From positions 1-64,000 of the forward strand of contig NZ_BCRP01000013.1 of the NCBI RefSeq assembly GCF_001552655.1: a stretch of DNA of 64,000 nucleotides, given 5' to 3'. Shown here piece after piece: positions 1 through 6,799 of this stretch. Numbering within the stretch: position 1 is the first letter of the stretch; every line of letters starts with the position of its first letter. This DNA comes from Alicyclobacillus kakegawensis NBRC 103104. GTDB lineage: Bacteria; Bacillota; Bacilli; Alicyclobacillales; Alicyclobacillaceae. The position numbers and the translations under genes are program-made. Below the pieces are notes generated by a model. It searched no databases. It was not told the DNA's origin and was given only the letters and a program-made list of their open reading frames with translations.

Positions 1-17
1 AGAAACGGGGGATACGG

Positions 18-584
18 GTGACCAAGAAGCTCTACGTCATACGTCATTGTTCAGCCATAGGTCAAGCGCAGGATGCACCGTTGACGCGAGAAGGGGAGGA
101 ACAGGCTGAGTGTCTCGCAGAATTTCTGTTAGACAGCAAGATCGAGTGGATTGTTTCGAGTCCGTACCTGCGCGCTCGGCTTAGTATCGAGCCCCTGGCG
201 AAACGGCTGAACGTGGGTATGCAGATTGATGCCCGTCTATCAGAGAGGGTACTTAGTACAGAATACTTGGACAATTGGTCATAATGTCTTCGACAGACGT
301 TTCAGGATTTTGGCTTGGCGTTCGTGGGAGGGGAGACGAGCCGGGAGGCGATGGACCGAGTGGTTCAATGCGTAAGCGAGGTCTTATCCCAAAATTATGA
401 GAGGGTGGCTATCGTTACGCATGGCAACTTGATGACCTTGTTGTTGAAGCATTTTGACGGACGATTTGGCTTCGAAGAATGGTCACGGCTGACCAATCCG
501 GATGTATTCGTTGTCACAATATCCGGGGACAAATCAAGTGTGGAACGCATCTGGAGCCATTCGGGGGGCAACAAGCATCGATAA
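18..584 (+). pseudogene. histidine phosphatase family protein, interrupted by an in-frame TAA
   Basis: Read through the stop, this is a 188-residue member of the histidine phosphatase (phosphoglycerate mutase-like) superfamily. The N-terminus carries the phospho-acceptor motif as VIRHC near residue 9 (RHG in most relatives), followed by APLTREGEEQA. The second half has GGETSREAMDR and the catalytic-histidine motif VTHGNLM. A TAA at 282-284 splits the gene. The reading frame is unchanged on both sides and the residues after the stop (LRQTF, then GLAFVGGE) continue the family pattern, so a single nonsense change is the simplest explanation. GTG at 18 is the likely start, with purine-rich sequence just upstream. 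Substrate cannot be told from sequence. The left window edge hides any partner genes. Confidence 0.75.
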
Positions 585-695
585 ACGGGTTCGCAACTCA
601 AAGCAGAGGGTGCTGAATATTGAGGTTTACGGTCAGTTTGAACAGAAGCATCTATTACATCCGGGATCCATTTTGCAGCACAAGAGGGCGTATTC

Positions 696-1092
696 GTGAA
701 GGCTTATCAGCGAGATTTAGAAGAGGAAGGTGCAATCTCTGATTTGGGGCAGTTTGACAACATTATTGCCATTCATTTCGAGCCACCGTTGCATACGTTT
801 CAGCAAATGTGTGGGATGTTGCGGCGAAATGGCATATCGCTCATGACTTTGTTTAATGTTCGGCAACACGCTGAAAGGAACTTCCCACAGGATGCTGCTA
901 TGCGGAACGTGAGTTTATCCCGTTGAATGAGTCACTTGAACTGATGGAGACGTATCCTATGGGGATAACGCCCTGCGGAGATACCGGGAGCGGGAAACAT
1001 GGGGGAATGCCTATCGCAAGCCCAATGCTTACGGGAGACTGGTGGATACACATGTGGATCCACCGTTTTTCCGCAAGGATGCCAGGCGTTGA
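696..1092 (+). pseudogene. shattered coding remnant, methyltransferase-like in its first part
   Basis: An open frame of 76 codons (696-926) contains NIIAIHFEPPLHTFQQM followed by a glycine turn and LMTLFNV. This resembles the C-terminal strand-helix part of class I SAM-dependent methyltransferases where the product of the reaction is read out (acidic strand, then 'lr.nG'). After about 900 sensible-looking peptide continues in other frames: AEREFIPLNESLELM, then further on RKPNAYGRLVDTHVDPPFF up to a TGA at 1090-1092. No frame spans the whole stretch and the SAM-binding N-terminal half is absent. I read it as a decayed gene or two decayed genes, function not assignable. Confidence 0.4.
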
Positions 1093-1129
1093 ATATTAAA
1101 CAGAAGATTTAATCAAATATTCAGGGCAG

Positions 1130-1500
1130 GGTGAGGCTTGAGATGGGCCAATGTTCGACCGGTGGTGATGCAGATTCGCTGCCGAGCCCACGAGCTTGAG
1201 GTTAGCAACTCAACGTTCGTTGCGTTGACAACCGAGGGCAGGTACAAGTGAGAATCCCGTGCCCCACAAGGACCGGGCTGTCCCGGACCTATCACATCGG
1301 AGTCTCCCAGAGGTACTCCCTGATGCGCGGCATCAGTCCGATTCCACACAAAGTGGCATGAACCGGGGACCGAAGATGCGGATTTGACAGCAAGATGCTG
1401 AAAGCGAGCTCGAACCAAGACATGGTATATCAAGGATGCAACCGCGTCGTGCCGGAACACAAAGTGCACAAATACCAAGCTGACGGGTTCGGGAGGTTCC
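1130..1500 (+). mobile_element. possible 5' (domain I-like) fragment of a group II intron
   Basis: No coding potential is evident, but the stretch is a chain of tight hairpins: TTGAG/CTCAA near 1195-1212, CCGGG/CCCGG near 1273-1286, GGAGT/ACTCC near 1300-1319, TGATGC/GCATCA near 1321-1335, and a long-range ATGGTAT/ATACCAA pairing near 1423-1480. The segments AGTGAGAATCCCGTGCCC, GTGCCGGAACACAAAGTGC and GACGGGTTCGGGAGGTTCC recall the RNA part that precedes the reverse transcriptase gene of bacterial group II introns. That comparison is from memory. No reverse transcriptase and no domain V/VI follow; the permease starts directly after it. A T-box leader was considered and judged less likely because there is no terminator and no intact UGGNACC. 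Confidence 0.35.
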
Positions 1501-1503
1501 AAC

Positions 1504-2823
1504 GTGTCTGGTACAATGAAAAGCTCGATTTCGGTGTGGCAGGGGATTGCACTCTATGTCGGTGCTGTCATTGGCTCAGGCATCCTGATTCTGCCCGGCA
1601 TGACCGCCGGGATTGCGGGAGCCGATGCCTTGTTTTCCTGGGGCGGAATGATTGTGCTCAGCATTCCCCTTGCCTACACCTTTGCGTTTCTGGCGAGGGA
1701 GTATCCCAGCGCCGGCGGGGTCTCTACGTTTGTCGAGAAGGCTTTTGGCCGTCACGCTGGGGCACTCATCGGTTGGTTTTACTTCATCGCGGCTTCCGCA
1801 GGACAGTTTGTCGTGCCATTGACCGGCGGCGTCTACGTGACGTATGCCTTCCATCTGCCAAATCTGGTGGCTTTCCTCATTGCGGCAGTGGTGCTTTTTG
1901 GGGCCGTCATCGGCAACTATCTTGGACTGCGGACGAGCGGGAGGGTGCAACTGGGTACGAGCGGGCTCATCGTCGTGGTGCTGCTGGCCACCATTTTGTT
2001 TGCCATTCCGTCCATGCACGCCAGTGCCTTCTCCACGCATGCTTCGGCGTCCGCGCTCCCATCCATAGGCAGGGCGGCAATGCTGATCTTCTGGTCGTTT
2101 TTTGGATGGGAGGCGATTGCGAGCCTGGCACCCGAGTTTCATCGTCCTGAACGGGATGTGACGCGGGCCACGTGGGGGGCAGTGGTGATTGTGGGTGTGC
2201 TGTATTTCGGGATCGCATTGGCGGTGATAGGCACGCACTCGTATGTCACCGGACAGCAATCGATGGCGCAGGCGATGAACAATGCTTCCCTGGCGCAGGT
2301 CATGGCAAACACCATTGGTGGAAGTGGAGTGGTGGCGACGGCCGTACTTGCACTCGTCATCTGTCTGGGCACCACGAACGCGTTTGTCGCCAGCATCAGC
2401 CGCTTGGCCTACTCGTTGTCGCATGAAAGATTGGCTCCGGCTTGGTTTGATCACGTCAACGAACAAAGGTCCACACCACAACGGGCGGTGCTGTTGGTGG
2501 GGGCGCTGGCTGGGATTGGGCTCGTCGTCACCTATGTATTCAACCTTAGCATGAGTCAGCTGGTGTACATCCCGAATTCACTTGGCATTGCCACCTACAT
2601 TCTCGGCACCGCGGCCGGGGTGCGCTTGCTCCGAGCGTGGATTGGCAAGGTGTGCGCGGGCGTCGCATGCGTCCTCTGCTTGGTCGCATACCCGTTCGTT
2701 GGGGCATTCATCCAGATCCCGATGGTGGTGGCGGTATTGTGCATCGGGTACTTGCTGTGGAGAACCAGGCAGGAAAGGCGCAAACACAAGGCGGGCAGGA
2801 CCGAAGCTGTACGAGTAGAATAA
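1504..2823 (+). CDS. APC-superfamily amino acid permease (YjeH-like)
   Basis: A 439-residue membrane protein with about 12 hydrophobic segments. The first helix carries GAVIGSGILILPG, the unwound G-(S/T)-G-I substrate and cation site of APC transporters, and the stretch REYPSAGGV with a following aromatic helix matches the YjeH group, which exports neutral amino acids such as methionine and branched-chain residues in Escherichia coli. SFFGWEAI in the middle is the conserved helix 6 motif. Start: GTG 1504 follows GGGAGG by eight bases; ATG 1516 is an alternative. The Shine-Dalgarno lies in the intron-like fragment upstream. Substrate and direction of transport are inferences. Confidence 0.85.
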   Translation: MSGTMKSSISVWQGIALYVGAVIGSGILILPGMTAGIAGADALFSWGGMIVLSIPLAYTFAFLAREYPSAGGVSTFVEKAFGRHAGALIGWFYFIAASAGQFVVPLTGGVYVTYAFHLPNLVAFLIAAVVLFGAVIGNYLGLRTSGRVQLGTSGLIVVVLLATILFAIPSMHASAFSTHASASALPSIGRAAMLIFWSFFGWEAIASLAPEFHRPERDVTRATWGAVVIVGVLYFGIALAVIGTHSYVTGQQSMAQAMNNASLAQVMANTIGGSGVVATAVLALVICLGTTNAFVASISRLAYSLSHERLAPAWFDHVNEQRSTPQRAVLLVGALAGIGLVVTYVFNLSMSQLVYIPNSLGIATYILGTAAGVRLLRAWIGKVCAGVACVLCLVAYPFVGAFIQIPMVVAVLCIGYLLWRTRQERRKHKAGRTEAVRVE

Positions 2824-2884
2824 TACCAGTAGAAGTCGTTGCATAGATTTGTTCGGATCTGAAAATTGAAAGAGGGGGCTGCCT

Positions 2885-3826
2885 TTGCTGCGATTGGTCA
2901 TCTGGGATCTCGGCGACACACTCACCACGCCGCCTCCGGGTGGGCAGGACAAGAAGCCACTGGACGAGTATCCAGAAATCAGTCTGCGTCCGGGTGTTCT
3001 TGAGGTGCTGCAGACGCTTCAAGAGCAAGGGTATCGCCAGGCGGTGCTCAGCAATACGGCGGTAAGCGACAGCGACAGCGGCCGGCGCATGCTCAAAAGG
3101 CTGGGCATCGAGCTGTATTTTGACTCCATCTGTGCCACGGCCTCCGAGCTTGATTCGTCCATTTCCGGCAAGCCAGATCCGGTCGTGTTCCAAAGGGTGT
3201 TGGAGACGCTGAACATTCCCCCGGACGAGGCAGTGATGGTTGGGAATACCTGGGACACCGACATCCTGCGTGCCAATCGAAGCGGGATCCATGCGGTCTG
3301 GTTACAGAATCCTGAAGTCTCTGTGCGGAAAGACTTTTCTTCCCCGGTTGCGACCCCGCCTTTTATTCTGCCGGCGTGGGATGTACAACAAATTCCAGAA
3401 GCCATAGCCGTTCTAGCGCTGGATCGGGGAACCATCCTTCGTGTGCGAGACTTTAGCCACGTCACAATTAATGTGTCGGATTTGAACAAGTCTCTCGATT
3501 TTTACGCGGGTCAACTGGGGATGCGATTGGTGCACCGGGGGAGACGGGACGCTTATCTGGAGTGGGGGGCTGCGTGGGTCTGTCTGCAGGAGAGGCCGGA
3601 ACTTGCGTCCCAGCGGCGCCAGTTTGGCGTTGATCATGTGGCCTTTTACATTCAGCCAGCGGCTTTTCATGAAGCGGTCGAAGGGTTGCGGAGAGCCAAC
3701 GTGCCAATTGTCCGGGGACCGGTGGAGCGTGGTGGGGGATGGACCGTGAATTTTCTCGATCCCGATGGCACACAGCTGGAGTTTCACACGGGGACGCTGG
3801 CTGGGCGGATGAAGGTGTGGGCGTGA
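2885..3826 (+). CDS. fusion of HAD-like hydrolase and VOC (glyoxalase-type) domain
   Basis: The 313-residue product has two domains. Residues 1-180 form a HAD domain: motif I WDLGDTL, motif II as AVLSNTAV, a lysine before the GKPDPVVF loop, and motif IV MVGNTWDTDIL, as in phosphoglycolate-phosphatase-like enzymes. In motif I the residue two after the nucleophile is glycine, not aspartate, so classic phosphatase chemistry may be altered. Residues 190-305 form a vicinal oxygen chelate domain starting FSHVTINVSDL and ending DPDGTQLEF with a plausible metal-binding glutamate. The start is TTG at 2885 behind GAAAGAGGGGG. No stop or frame change lies between the domains. Such fusions suggest a detoxifying or small-molecule-modifying role, but the substrate is unknown. 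Confidence 0.8.
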   Translation: MLRLVIWDLGDTLTTPPPGGQDKKPLDEYPEISLRPGVLEVLQTLQEQGYRQAVLSNTAVSDSDSGRRMLKRLGIELYFDSICATASELDSSISGKPDPVVFQRVLETLNIPPDEAVMVGNTWDTDILRANRSGIHAVWLQNPEVSVRKDFSSPVATPPFILPAWDVQQIPEAIAVLALDRGTILRVRDFSHVTINVSDLNKSLDFYAGQLGMRLVHRGRRDAYLEWGAAWVCLQERPELASQRRQFGVDHVAFYIQPAAFHEAVEGLRRANVPIVRGPVERGGGWTVNFLDPDGTQLEFHTGTLAGRMKVWA

Positions 3827-3874
3827 AAGTGTTAAATGGGTTAGACAGCGAGGCTATTTGCAAAGGGGAAGAGA

Positions 3875-4330
3875 ATGGTGACTCTAGAAATTCGTCCGGC
3901 TCGCATCGAAGATGTTGAAGATTTGAGTCGCTTGATGGGACAGTTGACCGGTCATGAAGTGTCTGCGCAGACGATGGAGGAACGCATAGAGTTCGTATCG
4001 AACAGCGCTTTCGATTCTTTATACGTTTGTCACGAGGACCGGAAGGTATTGGGTCTGCTCGGGTTCCGTATTCGTGAGAATTTAGAGGAATCAAGTCGCT
4101 ATGGCGAGGTATCTGTGATTGTAGTGGACTAAGGGGCAAGGCGCAAAGGGGTAGGTCGGTTTTTGATGGACTTTGCGGAGAAGCTCGCTCGGGATCAGGG
4201 TTGTATCGGGACTTGGTTGGTCAGCGGCTTCGGCCGGGAAGAAGAGGCCCATCACTTTTACAGGGCTCTCGGATATGAGATCACAGGATACCGTTTTGTG
4301 AAGAAATTCGGATTCGCGCCCGCAGAATAA
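3875..4330 (+). pseudogene. GNAT family N-acetyltransferase, interrupted by an in-frame TAA
   Basis: Ignoring one stop, this encodes a 151-residue GNAT acetyltransferase. Codons 1-85 hold the N-terminal alpha/beta part (IRPARIEDVEDL at the start, VSVIVVD at the strand before the acetyl-CoA loop). TAA at 4130-4132 stands where the family usually has a residue such as Q or E, and the same frame continues with GARRKGVGRFLMDFAE, the Q/RxxGxG/A acetyl-CoA signature, then AHHFYRALGYEITGYRF and a normal stop. A CAA-to-TAA change would explain it. The start ATG follows AAAGGGGAAGAG. It is the second gene in 4 kb broken this way. Confidence 0.75.
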
Positions 4331-4411
4331 ATATGTGTCTCCCTTTATTCTCGTGGGACTGGGGCATCTATGCTTGGTGCAAGGCATATCGGACGTGTTG
4401 TCGCCTTTCGT

Positions 4412-4451
4412 GTAATATATTCTTGACATTATGTAAAAATTATATTACTAT
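4412..4451 (+). promoter_or_regulatory. promoter with 8-bp inverted repeat operator, upstream of the XRE regulator
   Basis: TTGACA at 4423-4428 and TACTAT at 4446-4451 are separated by 17 bases, a good sigma-A promoter. A perfect inverted repeat, GTAATATA (4412-4419) and TATATTAC (4441-4448), brackets the -35 box and overlaps the -10 box. A dimeric repressor bound here would block the promoter, so autoregulation by the adjacent HTH protein is likely (inference). Confidence 0.6.
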
Positions 4452-4460
4452 TGGTGCGGA

Positions 4461-4703
4461 GTGATGAGAATGATTCGTAAAGGACGTCTGACGAATCGGC
4501 TGATGGTGCTCCGCGCGGAGAAACGCTGGTCTCAAAAGGAGGTTGCGGAACGTCTCGGAATCAGTCGACAGACAGTCATCTCAATTGAAGCCAACCGATA
4601 CAGCCCGTCTCTTATACTGGCTTTTGAAATAGCCAGATTATTTGATAAAGACATAAATGAAGTATTCCAATATATACCAGATGGGAGTGGCGAAGATGAT
4701 TAA
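4461..4703 (+). CDS. small XRE-family transcriptional regulator
   Basis: An 80-residue protein made almost wholly of a Cro/C1-type helix-turn-helix: MVLRAEKRWSQKEVAERL, then GISRQTVISIEANRYSPS as turn and recognition helix, and a third part ending DINEVFQY. This is the YozG/YgzD-like group of short regulators. Several starts are possible (GTG 4461, ATG 4464, ATG 4470). The 3' end overlaps the small membrane protein gene by eight bases, so the two are a unit. In this group the regulator is commonly paired with a gene for a small membrane protein. The inverted repeat in its promoter suggests self-repression. Confidence 0.85.
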   Translation: MMRMIRKGRLTNRLMVLRAEKRWSQKEVAERLGISRQTVISIEANRYSPSLILAFEIARLFDKDINEVFQYIPDGSGEDD

Positions 4704-4983
4704 GTGGCTAACTCTCGTGACCGTGGCCCTGTACCTTGCGTCCCACTACTATTCAAGACGCTTCGTATTGCAAGAGGGTCGTGACGAAAGAGGAAGGCTG
4801 ATTCTCGACAAATCCCGCGCAAAAGCCTTCCCTTTCATTTTGGGGGGATGGGCTGCCCTATATTTTTGCAATGCGGATTACCACCTGACGTATCCACAGT
4901 TCCAAAATTGTGTTGTTCTTTTAGTGGCTGGTGTAAACTTGATTCAATTCGCCTACTTACTTGTCTATCGGCGCCGATATTGA
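4696..4983 (+). CDS. small membrane protein paired with the XRE regulator
   Basis: A 95-residue protein starting at ATG 4696 inside the end of the regulator gene. It has a hydrophobic segment at the N-terminus (LTLVTVALYLASHY), a charged loop with EGRDERGRLILDKSRAKAF, and two more hydrophobic stretches (FILGGWAALYF and VVLLVAGVNLIQFAYLLVY), so three membrane segments with a short cytoplasmic, basic tail. An upstream ATG at 4657 would overlap the regulator for 47 bases and lacks a ribosome site. The layout resembles DUF2178-type membrane proteins next to XRE genes. The function is unknown; control of the pair by the upstream operator is likely. Confidence 0.65.
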   Translation: MIKWLTLVTVALYLASHYYSRRFVLQEGRDERGRLILDKSRAKAFPFILGGWAALYFCNADYHLTYPQFQNCVVLLVAGVNLIQFAYLLVYRRRY

Positions 4984-5049
4984 CTTGAGTTCACGGAGCA
5001 GTCATGTGTCTTCGGATTCGCGCAGTCACTACCACGAAGTGAATACGCA

Positions 5050-5199
5050 CTAATAGCCGATTCCGTTGACTGACCAATCGTGCAGCCGCTGCGAGCTACG
5101 TTTGTGGGCTTCCTCAATGCCTGTCATCGGGCCGGCAGGGTTGTGGTGATTGGTGACCGGATCGCCGTGTGTCGTGGTTTCCTCCTCTCTCACCTCCAT
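5050..5199 (-). CDS. possible small acidic protein (49 residues)
   Basis: The minus strand between the membrane protein and the sigma factor reads EVREEETTTHGDPVTNHHN and then PAGPMTGIEEAHKRSSQRLH, a composition more protein-like than a chance frame (acidic start, helix-forming middle). ATG 5199 and GTG 5193 are possible starts; neither has a convincing Shine-Dalgarno. No known family is recognised. The rest of the 4984-5365 gap shows nothing I can identify. Confidence 0.25.
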   Translation of the reverse strand: MEVREEETTTHGDPVTNHHNPAGPMTGIEEAHKRSSQRLHDWSVNGIGY

Positions 5200-5365
5200 A
5201 ATGAAGGCCGTTTCACACTTGGATGGTAATGAAGAGGGGCTGGCTCCACGCATCTCTGCAGACGCCCCAGTCTTGAAATCGTCTGCAAACCTGTTTTCCG
5301 TGCACGCGTATCCTTTTGGCCCTCTCCATCGTTTATTACATGTCAGCGGAAAGGAGGGAGATGAA

Positions 5366-6088
5366 GTGAAGAACCATGTCGCGATGTCCTCGTCTGGACA
5401 ACCGGAGTCGAGTGTCTGTGGAGGGTTGTCGGCCGTGCGTGACCACTTGCTCCGCTATTGCGAGTTCCTGAGCGGTTCCCGTCAGGAGGCCGAAGACGTG
5501 GTGCAGGCCACGTTGCTCAAAGCGCTCCCAGTTCTCCAGGGACAGCCGCACCCAAACATGTTGGCGCTGTTGCGGCGGATCGCGAAAAACACCTGGATTG
5601 ACCACGTCCGCCAACAGAGAAAATGTCACCCGCTCGATCCCGGGCAACTGTCAGACCTGGGCGGATCCACGCCGCCGGAAGAGCATGTGGGAGTGGAAGC
5701 GGCCTTGCAAGTCCTGATACAGAGGCTGACTCCCAAGCAACGAGCCGTATTTCTCCTGTGCACTGTTTTTCAATATGCGGACAGGGAAGCTGCGGAACTG
5801 CTCGGTATGAGCCGAGGCGCTGTGAAGGCGTTGCTGCACCGGGCGAAAAGGCGATTGGCTTCAGTGACGGAGATGCAGCCTGCAACAGACCACGCTGTGC
5901 AGAAAGAGGTCCTACAAGCGTACGTGGCGGCGTTTCATGCGGCGGACACTGCAGCGCTCATCCAGCTGTGCCTGGGTGACGCGTTCGATCCGGTGCAGGC
6001 GACGAGCAAGGTGTTGATATCCGCCCGGAGTCCGGCCATTCCGAGCGCTGCAAACGGCCTGACCCCGATGTCCGTGCTTGCGGCGTAA
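5366..6088 (+). CDS. ECF-type RNA polymerase sigma factor with short C-terminal tail
   Basis: A 240-residue extracytoplasmic-function sigma factor. Region 2 runs from LLRYCEFLSGSRQEAEDVVQ to IAKNTWIDHVRQQRK (the -10 binding helix), and region 4 has LTPKQRAVFLLCTVFQY and then the helix-turn-helix REAAELLGMSRGAVKALLH. GTG 5366 is chosen because AAGGAGG lies eight bases upstream. After region 4 about 65 residues begin LQAYVAAFHAADTAALIQL, the first helices of a SnoaL/NTF2-like domain such as is fused to ECF41-type factors, but the domain stops early and lacks its beta-sheet. No anti-sigma gene is adjacent; ClpP follows after 27 bases. Confidence 0.8.
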   Translation: MKNHVAMSSSGQPESSVCGGLSAVRDHLLRYCEFLSGSRQEAEDVVQATLLKALPVLQGQPHPNMLALLRRIAKNTWIDHVRQQRKCHPLDPGQLSDLGGSTPPEEHVGVEAALQVLIQRLTPKQRAVFLLCTVFQYADREAAELLGMSRGAVKALLHRAKRRLASVTEMQPATDHAVQKEVLQAYVAAFHAADTAALIQLCLGDAFDPVQATSKVLISARSPAIPSAANGLTPMSVLAA

Positions 6089-6115
6089 TGCACCAGCTAA
6101 AGGAGGCCTGCTCTA

Positions 6116-6694
6116 ATGGGATTGATTCCCTACGTGGTGGAACAAACCAGCCGAGGTGAACGGAGTTACGACATCTACTCACGTCTGTTGAAGGATCGGA
6201 TTGTATTCGTGGGTTCCGCCATTGATGATCAGCTGGCCAACTCGGTCGTGGCGCAATTGCTGTTCCTCGCAGCGGATGATCCGAGCAAAGACATTCATAT
6301 GTACATCCACAGCCCGGGTGGTTCAGTCACGGCCGGGTTCGCCATCTACGATACCATGCAGCACATCAAACCGGACGTTTCGACTATCTGTGTGGGGATG
6401 GCGGCCAGCTTTGGTGCGGTTTTGCTTACGGCAGGCGCCAAGGGCAAACGATTTGCGCTTGCGAACAGCGAGGTCATGATTCATCAGCCGCTTGGTGGAG
6501 CGAGCGGCCAGGCATCGGACATTAAGATTCATGCGGATTGGATGCTGAAAACGCGCGAGAAAGTCAATCAAATTTTGGCCAAGCACACTGGGCAGACGGT
6601 GCAACGGATAGCGGCGGATACGGACCGGGATAGGTTCATGAGTGCGGAGGAAGCGAAAGCCTATGGCCTGATTGACGATGTGATTCTTCAATAA
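6116..6694 (+). CDS. clpP: ClpP-family ATP-dependent protease proteolytic subunit
   Basis: A 192-residue serine peptidase of the ClpP family, the barrel-forming subunit that works with Clp ATPases. The catalytic triad is visible: serine in [11 protein letters not shown], histidine in VMIHQPLGG, aspartate in [22 protein letters not shown] forms the oxyanion/handle region. The serine motif reads ASFGA where housekeeping ClpP normally has ASMGA, and the helix after it carries AGAKGKR as usual. AAAGGAGG precedes ATG 6116. It stands alone with no clpX, directly after an ECF sigma factor, so it is probably an additional ClpP paralogue rather than the housekeeping copy (inference). Confidence 0.85.
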   Translation: MGLIPYVVEQTSRGERSYDIYSRLLKDRIVFVGSAIDDQLANSVVAQLLFLAADDPSKDIHMYIHSPGGSVTAGFAIYDTMQHIKPDVSTICVGMAASFGAVLLTAGAKGKRFALANSEVMIHQPLGGASGQASDIKIHADWMLKTREKVNQILAKHTGQTVQRIAADTDRDRFMSAEEAKAYGLIDDVILQ

Positions 6695-6747
6695 GATGTG
6701 CGACAGGATGGGCGACCGCGTGCCTCGCGCGCGCTAAGCTGAATCTA

Positions 6748-6780
6748 CGGCCCGATTCAGCCTGAGACGGCGTCGGGCCG
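6748..6780. terminator. hairpin between convergent clpP and esterase genes
   Basis: CGGCCCGA (6748-6755) and TCGGGCCG (6773-6780) form a perfect 8-bp stem with a 17-base loop, located between the stop of clpP and the stop of the minus-strand esterase. No T-run follows on either strand, so factor-independent termination is uncertain. Confidence 0.35.
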
Positions 6781-6799
6781 AGCGTATGCAGCCAGAACG

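Noticed and set aside
1130-1500. T-box leader before the amino acid permease
   Set aside because: AGGATGCAACCGCG resembles the T-box but the essential UGGN is changed and no terminator with a T-run follows.
1576-2481. 301-codon open frame antisense to the permease
   Set aside because: Composition and lack of motifs show it is a shadow frame.
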